NCBI GenBank assembly: GCA_030621805.1
Contig: JAUXGY010000123.1
Coordinates: 1-6,056 of the forward strand
DNA: 6,056 bases
Origin: Kiritimatiellales bacterium
GTDB lineage: Bacteria > Verrucomicrobiota > Kiritimatiellia > Kiritimatiellales > Pontiellaceae
Reading direction: 5' to 3'
Position 1 is the first letter of the stretch; each line of letters starts with the position of its first letter. Below, one piece after another: positions 1 through 6,041 of this stretch. Below the pieces are notes generated by a model. That model was not told the DNA's origin. It saw nothing but the letters and a program-made list of their open reading frames with translations, and did no database searches. Made by a program: the position numbers and the translations under genes.

Positions 1-2460
1 CGTGCTGCGCAGCAGATGACGGATGATCTGATGATCCATTGTGGGCCCCATCACCAGCCCACCGCGTTCGGGGCTGTTGCTGGGCCCGCTCACAAGCCAA
101 CCTTCGTCTCCCAGAGGATCTTCGACCAGGTAGTCGACGAAAAATTTCGACACACCCTTTAGTGCCGGATAGGCGCGCTCTCCGAGAAAGGTCTTGTCGC
201 CCGTGAAGAGATAGTGCTCCCACAAATGTGTACAAAGCCATGCGCCGCCCATCGGCCAAATGCCATGGTTGGACGCATTGATGGCTGCCGCACCGCGCCA
301 TCCATCGGTATTATGATGAACGACCCACCCATCGGCACCATAGAAATCCTTGGCCACCTCGCTTCCGGTGACCCTAAGATCCTCTACCATGCTGAACAGC
401 GGCTCGTGGCATTCGGACAGGTTGGTGAGCTCCGCCAGCCAATAGTTCATCTCCGTATTAATGTTGATGGTGTATTTCGAATCCCAGGGCGGCGCTTTCC
501 GGTCGTTCCAAAGCCCCTGCAGGTTTGCCGCCTGCGCGCCTGGCCGCGAGGAGGCAATCAGAAGATAGCGGCCATACTGGTAGGCCAGTGCCACAAAATC
601 CGGATCGGGATGGGCTTGATAGGCATTGAGCCGCTCATGGGTCGGCATCGCCACCGAATGTCCGCCACCGAGGTCGATGGCCACACGGCGGAACAAGGCC
701 CGGTGGTCGGACTGGTGGTCGTTCAAAACTTTTTCGTAGGGCTTGCCGTCAATTTGCTTGAGAAAAGCAGCACATCGCTCCGCCGGGTCGGCTCCCAGCG
801 AATGAAAGTTTTCATAGCTCGTTGCCGCCGCCAGATAGAGGACTACGGCATCGGCCCCCGAGACTTCGATGCCGGAGTCCGTTACCTTTACGCTTCCCCC
901 CTCCGATACCGCGCGCAGCCGTGCCTCGAAGCGCATTTTGCTTTCGGAAAAGGGTTTTCGTTTTTTATTTTTAAAATCATCCACCACACCGGTCATGTGC
1001 AAGGTGCGTTCATCGGATTTCCCAATGACGGTTATTTTTTCATGCGGCGTGGTTAGTCGCGCCGTGAAGGCCACTTTCCCGGAGGAGTTTGCCTCGATCC
1101 GCACAACGACTACACCATCTGGATTGCTGGAAAAAACAGACCGCTTGTATGCAACCCCGCCTGCCTCGAATACCGTCGTGGCCACCGCCGCATCGAGATC
1201 AAGCTCGCGCCGATAGTTCGTTGTTTTTTCAAGGGAGGGAAACTCCAGTACCAAATCCCCGAATGGCTGGTACGCAGTCTGGTGAAGCGGATCCGACATA
1301 AACTTTTCCAACCCTAGTTTTTCCGCCTCCTTCTGCTTTCCCTCAAAAAGTAACTTCCTGATCTGGGGAAGATATTCTGCCGCACCTTTGCGGGAATAGG
1401 AATGCGGACCGCCCGCCCAGAGCGTATCATGGTTAAATTGGATCCGCTCTGTCTCGATTCCGCCAAACACCATGGCACCCACCGAACCATTTCCCACCGG
1501 CAACGCATCCGTCCAGACTGAAGCCGGCTCGTTATAGTCCAATCTCAAACGGCTCCAGTCTGGCAAGGGGTATGGGCGAAGGCGGGCGGTTTTGGAATCG
1601 GGGAAGTCCAGAGGGACTGCGGAGTCGACATTCTTCCCCGCTAACCACTGCACCACGCGGGGTACCAAGGTTTGGAAGCCGGCGCAACGGATGCCCTCGG
1701 GTTTCGCCTGGTTCTTCCAGACGTGACCGAGGGTGGAGTTGTAAACACGCCCTTTTCCATAGGCCACCGTCCATTCAACGGGAAAGTTTAGCTCCATAGT
1801 GGGTTCTTTCGCATACGAAAGCACGGTCAGGTTTTCCGCCGGGCCGCGCGCATAGCTATAGACTTCAATATCGGCCGCTACCCACTGGCGCGGCATTCCG
1901 GCATGGATGGGATGATCGCCAAGGCGAGTCAGCTGGGCATTGATCCGTTTTCCATGACTGGTCCCCTTTCCTTCGCCTGCGGGAACACGAACCACCGTCC
2001 CGTCCGGATCGACAGTGATCGCAGCTCCAAAATCCTTGTTACGCCAACCCAGCCCGATCATCCGATTGTATTCCTTCCAACGGGGAAACGCATTGTTGGC
2101 CGAGTGGAAAACAAAAAGTCCGCCGCCCTTTTCAACATAGTCTTCCAGCGCGAGCTCCGCCGATCTGGACCACTGTGGTCCGCCCCCGATATCGTTGCAG
2201 GTCTGGATCACCACATCGTATTTCTTGAATTCCGGATTCCAATCCTCGATCTCCTGTGGAGGGCTCCCTGCCGGGAAGGTTGAAACCGAAATATCGAATC
2301 CGGGTGATTGCTCCAGAACAGCCTGAATGCAACGCGTCGTATGCTGCCAGTCATGGTTGCTGAATCCATCGACGATTAAAATCTTGATCGACTCCTGCGC
2401 CGCGGTTGCCATACCGCATAAGCACAGAGTCACCAGTAAAAATTTTCCAATCCTATTCAT
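1..2460 (-). CDS. Secreted ThuA-like domain / GH95 alpha-L-fucosidase fusion, C-terminus beyond the window edge
   Basis: This frame has no stop from the ATG at 2460 to position 1 (820 codons) and is cut by the edge. Residues 1-21 look like a type I signal peptide: basic N-terminus, hydrophobic core FLLVTLCLC, then ATA-A before QES. Residues about 25-285 resemble a ThuA-like domain (class I glutamine-amidotransferase fold), with GFSNHDW (32-38), FVFHSANN (116-123) and GRVYNSTLGH ending at H246; I see no nucleophile cysteine. From about residue 305 the GH95 region begins: LPVGNG (320-325), DTLWAGGP around W348, ININTEMNYW with N666 and N668, WVVHHNTDGW (712-721) and PSNSPE ending at E798. In the GH95 enzyme AfcA, Asn421/Asn423 and Glu566 are catalytic, matching N666/N668 and E798. 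The partner of Asp766 and roughly 250-300 residues should lie off the left edge. The likely role is hydrolysis of terminal alpha-L-fucose (or L-galactose) from exported-space polysaccharides; exact specificity cannot be read here. The fusion function of the ThuA part is unknown. Confidence 0.93.
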   Translation of the reverse strand, partial: MNRIGKFLLVTLCLCGMATAAQESIKILIVDGFSNHDWQHTTRCIQAVLEQSPGFDISVSTFPAGSPPQEIEDWNPEFKKYDVVIQTCNDIGGGPQWSRSAELALEDYVEKGGGLFVFHSANNAFPRWKEYNRMIGLGWRNKDFGAAITVDPDGTVVRVPAGEGKGTSHGKRINAQLTRLGDHPIHAGMPRQWVAADIEVYSYARGPAENLTVLSYAKEPTMELNFPVEWTVAYGKGRVYNSTLGHVWKNQAKPEGIRCAGFQTLVPRVVQWLAGKNVDSAVPLDFPDSKTARLRPYPLPDWSRLRLDYNEPASVWTDALPVGNGSVGAMVFGGIETERIQFNHDTLWAGGPHSYSRKGAAEYLPQIRKLLFEGKQKEAEKLGLEKFMSDPLHQTAYQPFGDLVLEFPSLEKTTNYRRELDLDAAVATTVFEAGGVAYKRSVFSSNPDGVVVVRIEANSSGKVAFTARLTTPHEKITVIGKSDERTLHMTGVVDDFKNKKRKPFSESKMRFEARLRAVSEGGSVKVTDSGIEVSGADAVVLYLAAATSYENFHSLGADPAERCAAFLKQIDGKPYEKVLNDHQSDHRALFRRVAIDLGGGHSVAMPTHERLNAYQAHPDPDFVALAYQYGRYLLIASSRPGAQAANLQGLWNDRKAPPWDSKYTININTEMNYWLAELTNLSECHEPLFSMVEDLRVTGSEVAKDFYGADGWVVHHNTDGWRGAAAINASNHGIWPMGGAWLCTHLWEHYLFTGDKTFLGERAYPALKGVSKFFVDYLVEDPLGDEGWLVSGPSNSPERGGLVMGPTMDHQIIRHLLRST

Positions 2461-2467
2461 GCTGTTT

Positions 2468-2471
2468 CTCC
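2468..2471 (-). promoter_or_regulatory. Ribosome binding site of the ThuA-GH95 gene
   Basis: On the minus strand GGAG lies 7 bases before the ATG at 2460. This supports that ATG as the start, as does the signal peptide that directly follows it. Confidence 0.75.
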
Positions 2472-2511
2472 AAATTATGCAACCCGATGAAGCCGCTCAC
2501 CGATCCGCATT

Positions 2512-2540
2512 TTGATAACCGATCTAACGCATCACGCCAA
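2512..2540 (-). promoter_or_regulatory. Candidate promoter for the ThuA-GH95 gene
   Basis: On the minus strand TTGGCG (2540-2535) and TATCAA (2517-2512) are separated by exactly 17 bases, each matching four of six sigma70 consensus bases. The predicted transcript would start near 2505 and have a leader of about 45 bases. The match is weak. A TATAAA at 2568-2563 is an alternative -10 without a good -35. If the organism uses a non-canonical -33/-7 style promoter, neither call holds. Confidence 0.3.
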
Positions 2541-2757
2541 GTCGCTTTGTTTCCCATTAGGTTTTATATTAGAGGATTTCCTCCCCGTCCTTACCATAAA
2601 AAGAAGTCTCCAAACCCCTTCATTGGAAAAGATTTCCGGGATTGAGCAAGCCGAAAGAATTGTAAATAATATCGAAAGGGAGGAGCTGGCTGCCAAAGAT
2701 CGCAGAGGTCGCAAGGTTTTCTCGTTGCTTCGGGCGCGTTTGGCCGGAAACTCCTAA
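2512..2757 (+). CDS. Possible small hypothetical ORF or gene remnant, unrecognised
   Basis: This open frame of up to 81 residues has only TTG starts (2512 or 2623) and no convincing Shine-Dalgarno. I recognise no family. Its last ~40 residues look protein-like: a charged, probably helical stretch (IEQAERIVNNIEREELAAKD) and then a basic tail ending in LRARLAGNS. It ends with three consecutive in-frame stops, TAA TGA TAG (2755-2763), 3 bases before the leuC -35 element. The N-terminal half is compositionally ordinary intergenic sequence. It may be a small protein with a misjudged start, the 3' remnant of a lost gene, or chance. I favour remnant or chance. Confidence 0.18.
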   Translation: MITDLTHHAKSLCFPLGFILEDFLPVLTIKRSLQTPSLEKISGIEQAERIVNNIEREELAAKDRRGRKVFSLLRARLAGNS

Positions 2758-2766
2758 TGATAGAAC

Positions 2767-2794
2767 TTGAACGGGTGCGGGCGGGGCATATAAT
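2767..2794 (+). promoter_or_regulatory. Sigma70-type promoter of the leuC-leuD(-alr) block
   Basis: TTGAAC (2767-2772) is followed after 16 bases by a perfect TATAAT (2789-2794). The predicted transcription start is near 2801, giving a very short leader of about 23 bases before the leuC ATG. The position directly upstream of leuC, just after the stop cluster at 2755-2763, fits a functional promoter. Confidence 0.7.
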
Positions 2795-2812
2795 TACGAA
2801 CTTGTTAAATTT

Positions 2813-2818
2813 AGGTGG
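2813..2818 (+). promoter_or_regulatory. Ribosome binding site of leuC
   Basis: AGGTGG lies 5 bases before ATG 2824. The GTG at 2815 is in frame but falls inside this site, so it is not the start; ATG 2824 is. Confidence 0.8.
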
Positions 2819-2823
2819 AAATC

Positions 2824-4224
2824 ATGGCAAAAACACTCTTTGAAAAGATTTGGGACACGCACGTCGTCAAAGCGCTTCCGGGCGGCGAAGTACTGCTTTA
2901 TATTGACCGGCACCTGGTGCATGAGGTGACCAGTCCGCAGGCCTTTGAAGGGCTTCGCATGCAGAATAGAAAAGTACGCCACCCGGAACTGACCTTTGCA
3001 ACGGCAGATCACAATGTGCCTACCGACAGCCGTACGGAAATCATCGATCCGGTCGCCAAGACGCAGGTGGATGCGCTGACGAAAAACTGCGCGGATCATG
3101 GGATCACGCACTATGGCATGGATTCCGAAAATCAGGGTGTCGTGCATATTATCGGCCCGGAGCAGGGCATCACGCTTCCGGGTACCACGATTGTTTGTGG
3201 CGATTCGCACACGGCGACGCATGGCGCGTTCGGCGCGATTGCTTTTGGCATCGGCACCTCCGAGGTGGAGCATGTGCTCGCCACGCAGACGCTGCGCCAG
3301 AAAAAACCAAAACAGTTCAAGGTGGAATTTAAGGGCAAGCTCCCTGTCGGCGTCACCGCCAAGGATATGGTGCTTGAACTGTGTGGCCAGATTGGTACGG
3401 CCGGTGGAACGGGTTGCGCGTTTGAGTTCTGCGGAGAAGCTATTGAAGCACTTTCCATGGAAGGTCGCCTGACCGTCTGCAACATGGCGATCGAGGCTGG
3501 CGCGCGTGCCGGGCTGATTGCGCCCGACCAAATAACCATCGACTATGTGACGGTGGAAGAGCGTCCTTTTGCACCGAAAGGCGAAGCGCTGGATCAATCC
3601 ATCGCCTACTGGAAAACACTCTATTCCGACGAAGGTGCCGTGTTCGACAAGGCGCTGGTGATCGACGTTTCCAACCTTGAGCCGCAAGTGACCTGGGGTA
3701 CAAGCCCAGGCATGGTGACGGGGATTGGCCAGTGCGTTCCTGCTCTCGATGCCGTTATGGAATACAGTCCGGAAGATGTGCGTGCGGCTCTCGACTATAT
3801 GGGGTTGGAGCCGGGCATGAAAATGACCGATATTAAGATTGATACGGTATTCATTGGAAGCTGTACGAATGGTCGTATCGAAGACCTTCGCGAAGCCGCG
3901 AAGGTGATGGAGGGTAAGCAGGTGGTTGACGGTGTGCGCGTATTGGTGGTTCCGGGTTCCGAAAAAGTTCGCTACCAAGCCGAAGCCGAACGTCTTGACC
4001 GCATCTTCCACGAGGCCGGTGCCCAATGGCGCTACGCCGGTTGCAGTATGTGTCTGGCGATGAACCCGGATAAGCTGAAAGATAAGGAACGGTGCGCCTC
4101 GACCTCTAATCGTAACTTTGAAGGGCGTCAGGGGCGGGGAGGACGCACCCATCTGGTCAGCCCTGCGATGGCGGCAGCGGCGGCCATTTCGGGTAAATTT
4201 ATAGACGTAAGGGAGTTGGGTTAA
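2824..4224 (+). CDS. leuC: 3-isopropylmalate dehydratase large subunit
   Basis: LeuC and LeuD together form isopropylmalate isomerase (EC 4.2.1.33), which converts 2-isopropylmalate to 3-isopropylmalate in cytosolic leucine biosynthesis. The protein is 466 residues, the same as I recall for E. coli LeuC. It opens with MAKTLFEKIWDTHVV, typical of the family, which fixes the start at ATG 2824. The aconitase-type motif GDSHTATHGA lies at 126-135. The three cysteine ligands of the [4Fe-4S] cluster are present at C347 (in GSCTNGR), C407 and C410 (in GCSMC), the same numbering as in E. coli. The tail RGGRTHLVSPAMAAAAA is also standard. The gene has its own promoter and ribosome binding site and overlaps leuD by one base. 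Homoaconitase or citraconate-type relatives are possible in principle, but length and motifs favour bacterial LeuC. Confidence 0.98.
   Translation: MAKTLFEKIWDTHVVKALPGGEVLLYIDRHLVHEVTSPQAFEGLRMQNRKVRHPELTFATADHNVPTDSRTEIIDPVAKTQVDALTKNCADHGITHYGMDSENQGVVHIIGPEQGITLPGTTIVCGDSHTATHGAFGAIAFGIGTSEVEHVLATQTLRQKKPKQFKVEFKGKLPVGVTAKDMVLELCGQIGTAGGTGCAFEFCGEAIEALSMEGRLTVCNMAIEAGARAGLIAPDQITIDYVTVEERPFAPKGEALDQSIAYWKTLYSDEGAVFDKALVIDVSNLEPQVTWGTSPGMVTGIGQCVPALDAVMEYSPEDVRAALDYMGLEPGMKMTDIKIDTVFIGSCTNGRIEDLREAAKVMEGKQVVDGVRVLVVPGSEKVRYQAEAERLDRIFHEAGAQWRYAGCSMCLAMNPDKLKDKERCASTSNRNFEGRQGRGGRTHLVSPAMAAAAAISGKFIDVRELG
4209..4215 (+). promoter_or_regulatory. Ribosome binding site of leuD inside the end of leuC
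   Basis: AAGGGAG lies 8 bases before ATG 4224 and within the last codons of leuC. Together with the TAATG stop/start overlap it indicates coupled translation of the two subunits. Confidence 0.7.
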
Positions 4225-4844
4225 TGAAGAAATTCGAAACATTTACCGGAACAGTCTGCGCGGTTGATCGCGCGAACATTGATACCGATGCCTTGATTCC
4301 GAAGGAGTATCTTAAGTCGATCCAGCGTACCGGCTTCGGCCATGCACTCTTTTCCGACTGGCGCTATAACGCCGACGGAACCGATAACCCTGAATTTATC
4401 ATGAACCAGCCGAAGACGCAGGGAGCCTCAGTTTTGATTGGTCGCACCAACTTTGGTTGTGGTTCGAGCCGCGAGCATGCCGTATGGGCCGTTGCGCAGC
4501 AGGGCTTCAAGGTGGTGATTGCTCCGACCGAGGGCGAGATCCCCGGCTTTGCCGACATTTTTCGAAACAACTGTTCGAAGAATGGCGTGCTAACCGTGCA
4601 ACTCTCCAGTGAACAAGTTGATCAAATTTTTGAAAAGGCCGAGGCAGACACACCGCTCGAAGCCACAGTAAATCTTGAGGAACAGAAGGTAATAATCGGT
4701 GGCGCTGAGTTTGCTTTTGAGATTGATCCTGCGGTGAAGAAAAAGCTATTGCTGGGCATGGATGATATCGCCGCGACGCTTTTATTTGAATCGGATATTT
4801 CTGATTTCGAGAACACCCACGATATGCAATTTATGCTTACCTAG
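4224..4844 (+). CDS. leuD: 3-isopropylmalate dehydratase small subunit
   Basis: This is the swivel-domain partner of LeuC in the heterodimeric isomerase. The 206-residue protein starts MKKFETFTGTVCAVDRANID, has the early NIDTDALIPKEYLK segment (18-31) that is typical of LeuD, and carries the substrate-loop signature NFGCGSSREHA at 76-86. The conserved DIFRNNCSKNG follows at 111-121. Length is normal for the bacterial (E. coli-like, about 200 residues) subgroup rather than the shorter ~160-residue archaeal/HACN type. Its ATG overlaps the leuC stop by one base, so subunits are probably made in equal amounts. It stops at TAG 4842-4844, immediately before the palindromic leuD-alr junction. Confidence 0.98.
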   Translation: MKKFETFTGTVCAVDRANIDTDALIPKEYLKSIQRTGFGHALFSDWRYNADGTDNPEFIMNQPKTQGASVLIGRTNFGCGSSREHAVWAVAQQGFKVVIAPTEGEIPGFADIFRNNCSKNGVLTVQLSSEQVDQIFEKAEADTPLEATVNLEEQKVIIGGAEFAFEIDPAVKKKLLLGMDDIAATLLFESDISDFENTHDMQFMLT

Positions 4845-4852
4845 TTGTTTGC

Positions 4853-4858
4853 AGGAGG
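4853..4858 (+). promoter_or_regulatory. Orphan consensus Shine-Dalgarno upstream of alr
   Basis: AGGAGG is a full anti-16S match, but it is 76 bases from the best alr start (ATG 4935), 22 from ATG 4881 and 16 from TTG 4875. Its last two bases belong to the left arm of the palindrome. It is correctly spaced (5 bases) only for GTG 4864, which is not in the alr frame. If the palindrome folds, the site lies roughly 14 bases from ATG 4935 across the hairpin base. Confidence 0.6.
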
Positions 4859-4863
4859 GATCG

Positions 4864-4884
4864 GTGATTCCACCTTGCGTATGA
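4864..4884 (+). CDS. Possible six-codon leader mini-ORF before alr
   Basis: GTG at 4864 lies 5 bases after AGGAGG and encodes MIPPCV before TGA at 4882-4884. That stop overlaps the ATG at 4881 (sequence ATGA), which is in frame with alr and would add 18 residues to its N-terminus. The geometry is that of translational coupling. A six-codon frame can easily arise by chance, and most of it lies in the palindrome, so this stays speculative. Confidence 0.2.
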   Translation: MIPPCV

Positions 4885-4934
4885 AAAGTTCCGCTCTTGC
4901 GGATCCGGGATCACCGATCCCGGCTACAACATTA

Positions 4935-6041
4935 ATGAAAAACTATCTCACAGCATCGATTTCAGTTTCAGCGGTTCGGCATAACATTGCGCTGGTGCGG
5001 GAACGGATTGCCCCCGGTGTAAAGCTTTGTCCGGTGGTGAAGGACGATTGCTACGGCCATGGCATGGATGTGCTCTATCCCGTTCTATCCGGTTTGGTGG
5101 ATGGGTTTGCGGTGGCTTCACCGCACGAAGCGTTGGCATTGCGCCGACGAGGATACAAGGGGTTTGTTCTCTGCCTGCTCTCCGCCTACTTCGACGAGCT
5201 GGAAGTACAGGATGATCTGGTGCGGCAATCCATCACCCAAACCGTGATGTCGAATACAGCACTCGCCTCCATTCGGGCTGCGGCGGAACGAGTGGGGGCT
5301 GCGGCGCAGGTCCATTTGAAAGTCGACACCGGAATGGGGCGCTTAGGCGTGCCCGTCGGGCAGGCGGCGGATCTTATCGATGCGATCCACGAACTTGCAG
5401 ATGTGGAGCTGACAGGAATCTACACCCATTTCGCCACGGCGGATGAAAGCGACAAAACAACAACGCTTCTTCAACTCGAACAATTCAGATCGATTATCCC
5501 CTGCGCAGGAAATCTAGTGGTTCATGCGGCTAATTCAGCCGCCGTGATCGACCTTCCTGATGCCCATTTTGGTATGGTTCGGCTGGGGCTTGCCCTGTAT
5601 GGATACCACCCGTCGAACGGGCTAGTTCACGGGATGGATCTCAAACCCTGCATGGAGGTATCCGCTCAACTCATTGCCGTAAAGCATTTGGCAAAGGGGA
5701 GTCGAAGTGGTTACGGCCTGACCCATGAATATACGCGCGATAGCCGTGTTGGCATTGTTCCCATTGGCTATGGAGATGGTTATTTTCGAAATCTTTCCGA
5801 CCAGGCCGTTGTGCGGATTAATGGAAAGGATGCGCCGGTCTGTGGTCGCGTTTCGATGGATCAGATGACCGTGGACGTAACGGATATTCCGGATGCAAAG
5901 GTGGGCGACCGGGTGGAAATCATCTCATCTGATCCGCAGGCACTCAACAGTGTTGAAAACCTCGCACGGCTGGCAGGAACCATCCCCTATGAAATCACCT
6001 GCCACCTCGGACATAACATACGGCACGTGCTGGTAGATTAA
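4935..6041 (+). CDS. alr: Alanine racemase (PLP-dependent, Alr family)
   Basis: Alr interconverts L- and D-alanine (EC 5.1.1.1) to feed peptidoglycan synthesis in the cytosol. From ATG 4935 the protein has 368 residues, a normal Alr length. The PLP lysine is K36 in VVKDDCYGHG, near its usual position (Lys39 in Geobacillus, Lys34 in E. coli), which favours this start. The N-terminal TIM barrel also has K129 and R136 in LKVDTGMGRLG, H165 in THFATAD and R216 in VRLGLALYG. The C-terminal beta domain has Y260 in SGYGLTHEY (the Tyr265 equivalent), GYGDGYFR and M308 in RVSMDQ. The segment aligned with Geobacillus Tyr354 reads LGHNIRH, so that residue is probably H360. The Lys-motif spacer DDC replaces the common ANA. 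The frame is also open upstream to TTG 4845, directly after the leuD stop; ATG 4881 or TTG 4845 starts would add 18 or 30 residues encoded by the palindrome. No Shine-Dalgarno precedes 4935. It is probably cotranscribed with leuCD. Confidence 0.93.
   Translation: MKNYLTASISVSAVRHNIALVRERIAPGVKLCPVVKDDCYGHGMDVLYPVLSGLVDGFAVASPHEALALRRRGYKGFVLCLLSAYFDELEVQDDLVRQSITQTVMSNTALASIRAAAERVGAAAQVHLKVDTGMGRLGVPVGQAADLIDAIHELADVELTGIYTHFATADESDKTTTLLQLEQFRSIIPCAGNLVVHAANSAAVIDLPDAHFGMVRLGLALYGYHPSNGLVHGMDLKPCMEVSAQLIAVKHLAKGSRSGYGLTHEYTRDSRVGIVPIGYGDGYFRNLSDQAVVRINGKDAPVCGRVSMDQMTVDVTDIPDAKVGDRVEIISSDPQALNSVENLARLAGTIPYEITCHLGHNIRHVLVD

Larger units (their letters stand above)
2461..2823. other. Divergent intergenic region between the GH95 and leu-alr blocks
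   Basis: These 363 bases separate two gene blocks pointing away from each other. They hold the GH95 ribosome binding site and a weak minus-strand promoter candidate. A small plus-strand open frame of uncertain status, a short interrupted palindrome (GAGGA-TT-TCCTC at 2572-2583) and the leuC promoter plus ribosome binding site complete the region. The leuC leader is only about 23 bases from the predicted transcription start, so there is no room for a leucine attenuator peptide or T-box. No tRNA or riboswitch-like structure was recognised. Confidence 0.8.
4844..4930. repeat. Long palindromic (REP/MITE-like) element between leuD and alr
   Basis: The core is an inverted repeat pairing 4857-4871 with 4907-4921: 15 pairs, 12 consecutive Watson-Crick pairs (GGGATCGGTGAT with ATCACCGATCCC), then one G-T wobble and two more pairs. 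The 35-base loop contains a second hairpin, TCCGC-TCTT-GCGGA at 4890-4903. An outer pair, GTTGT (4844-4848) with ACAAC (4926-4930), brackets the core with short unpaired bases between. No T-run follows either side, so it is not a standard intrinsic terminator. The shape resembles dispersed palindromic repeats, but only one copy is in the window, so its repeat nature is inferred. Confidence 0.75.

Noticed and set aside
214..1056. 280-codon plus-strand open frame opposite the GH95 region
   Set aside because: It is antisense to the GH95 frame, which carries recognisable catalytic motifs; the translation resembles no family and looks like codon-bias shadow.
1..2460. Possibility that the ThuA and GH95 parts are two genes or are broken by a frameshift
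   Set aside because: Reading every minus-strand triplet from 2460 to 1 shows no stop, and motifs of both domains lie in the same frame.
2532..2714. Minus-strand 60-codon frame with a lipoprotein-like LSAC motif ahead of the GH95 gene
   Set aside because: Only a TTG start, no Shine-Dalgarno, and no continuing mature protein of any recognisable type; the hydrophobic run arises opposite the charged plus-strand frame.
2794..4242. 482-codon minus-strand open frame opposite leuC
   Set aside because: It covers the same bases as a complete, motif-perfect leuC. Its histidine- and arginine-rich translation is the usual antisense shadow of a codon-biased gene.
4857..4921. Inverted repeat as a rho-independent terminator of leuCD
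   Set aside because: The 35-base loop is long and there is no T-run after either arm (plus side continues GGCTACAAC), so termination is not supported.
4844..4930. GTTGT...ACAAC ends as an integron attC site
   Set aside because: The core-site order and spacing do not match attC (RYYYAAC at the left, GTTRRRY at the right), and no integrase or cassette context is present.
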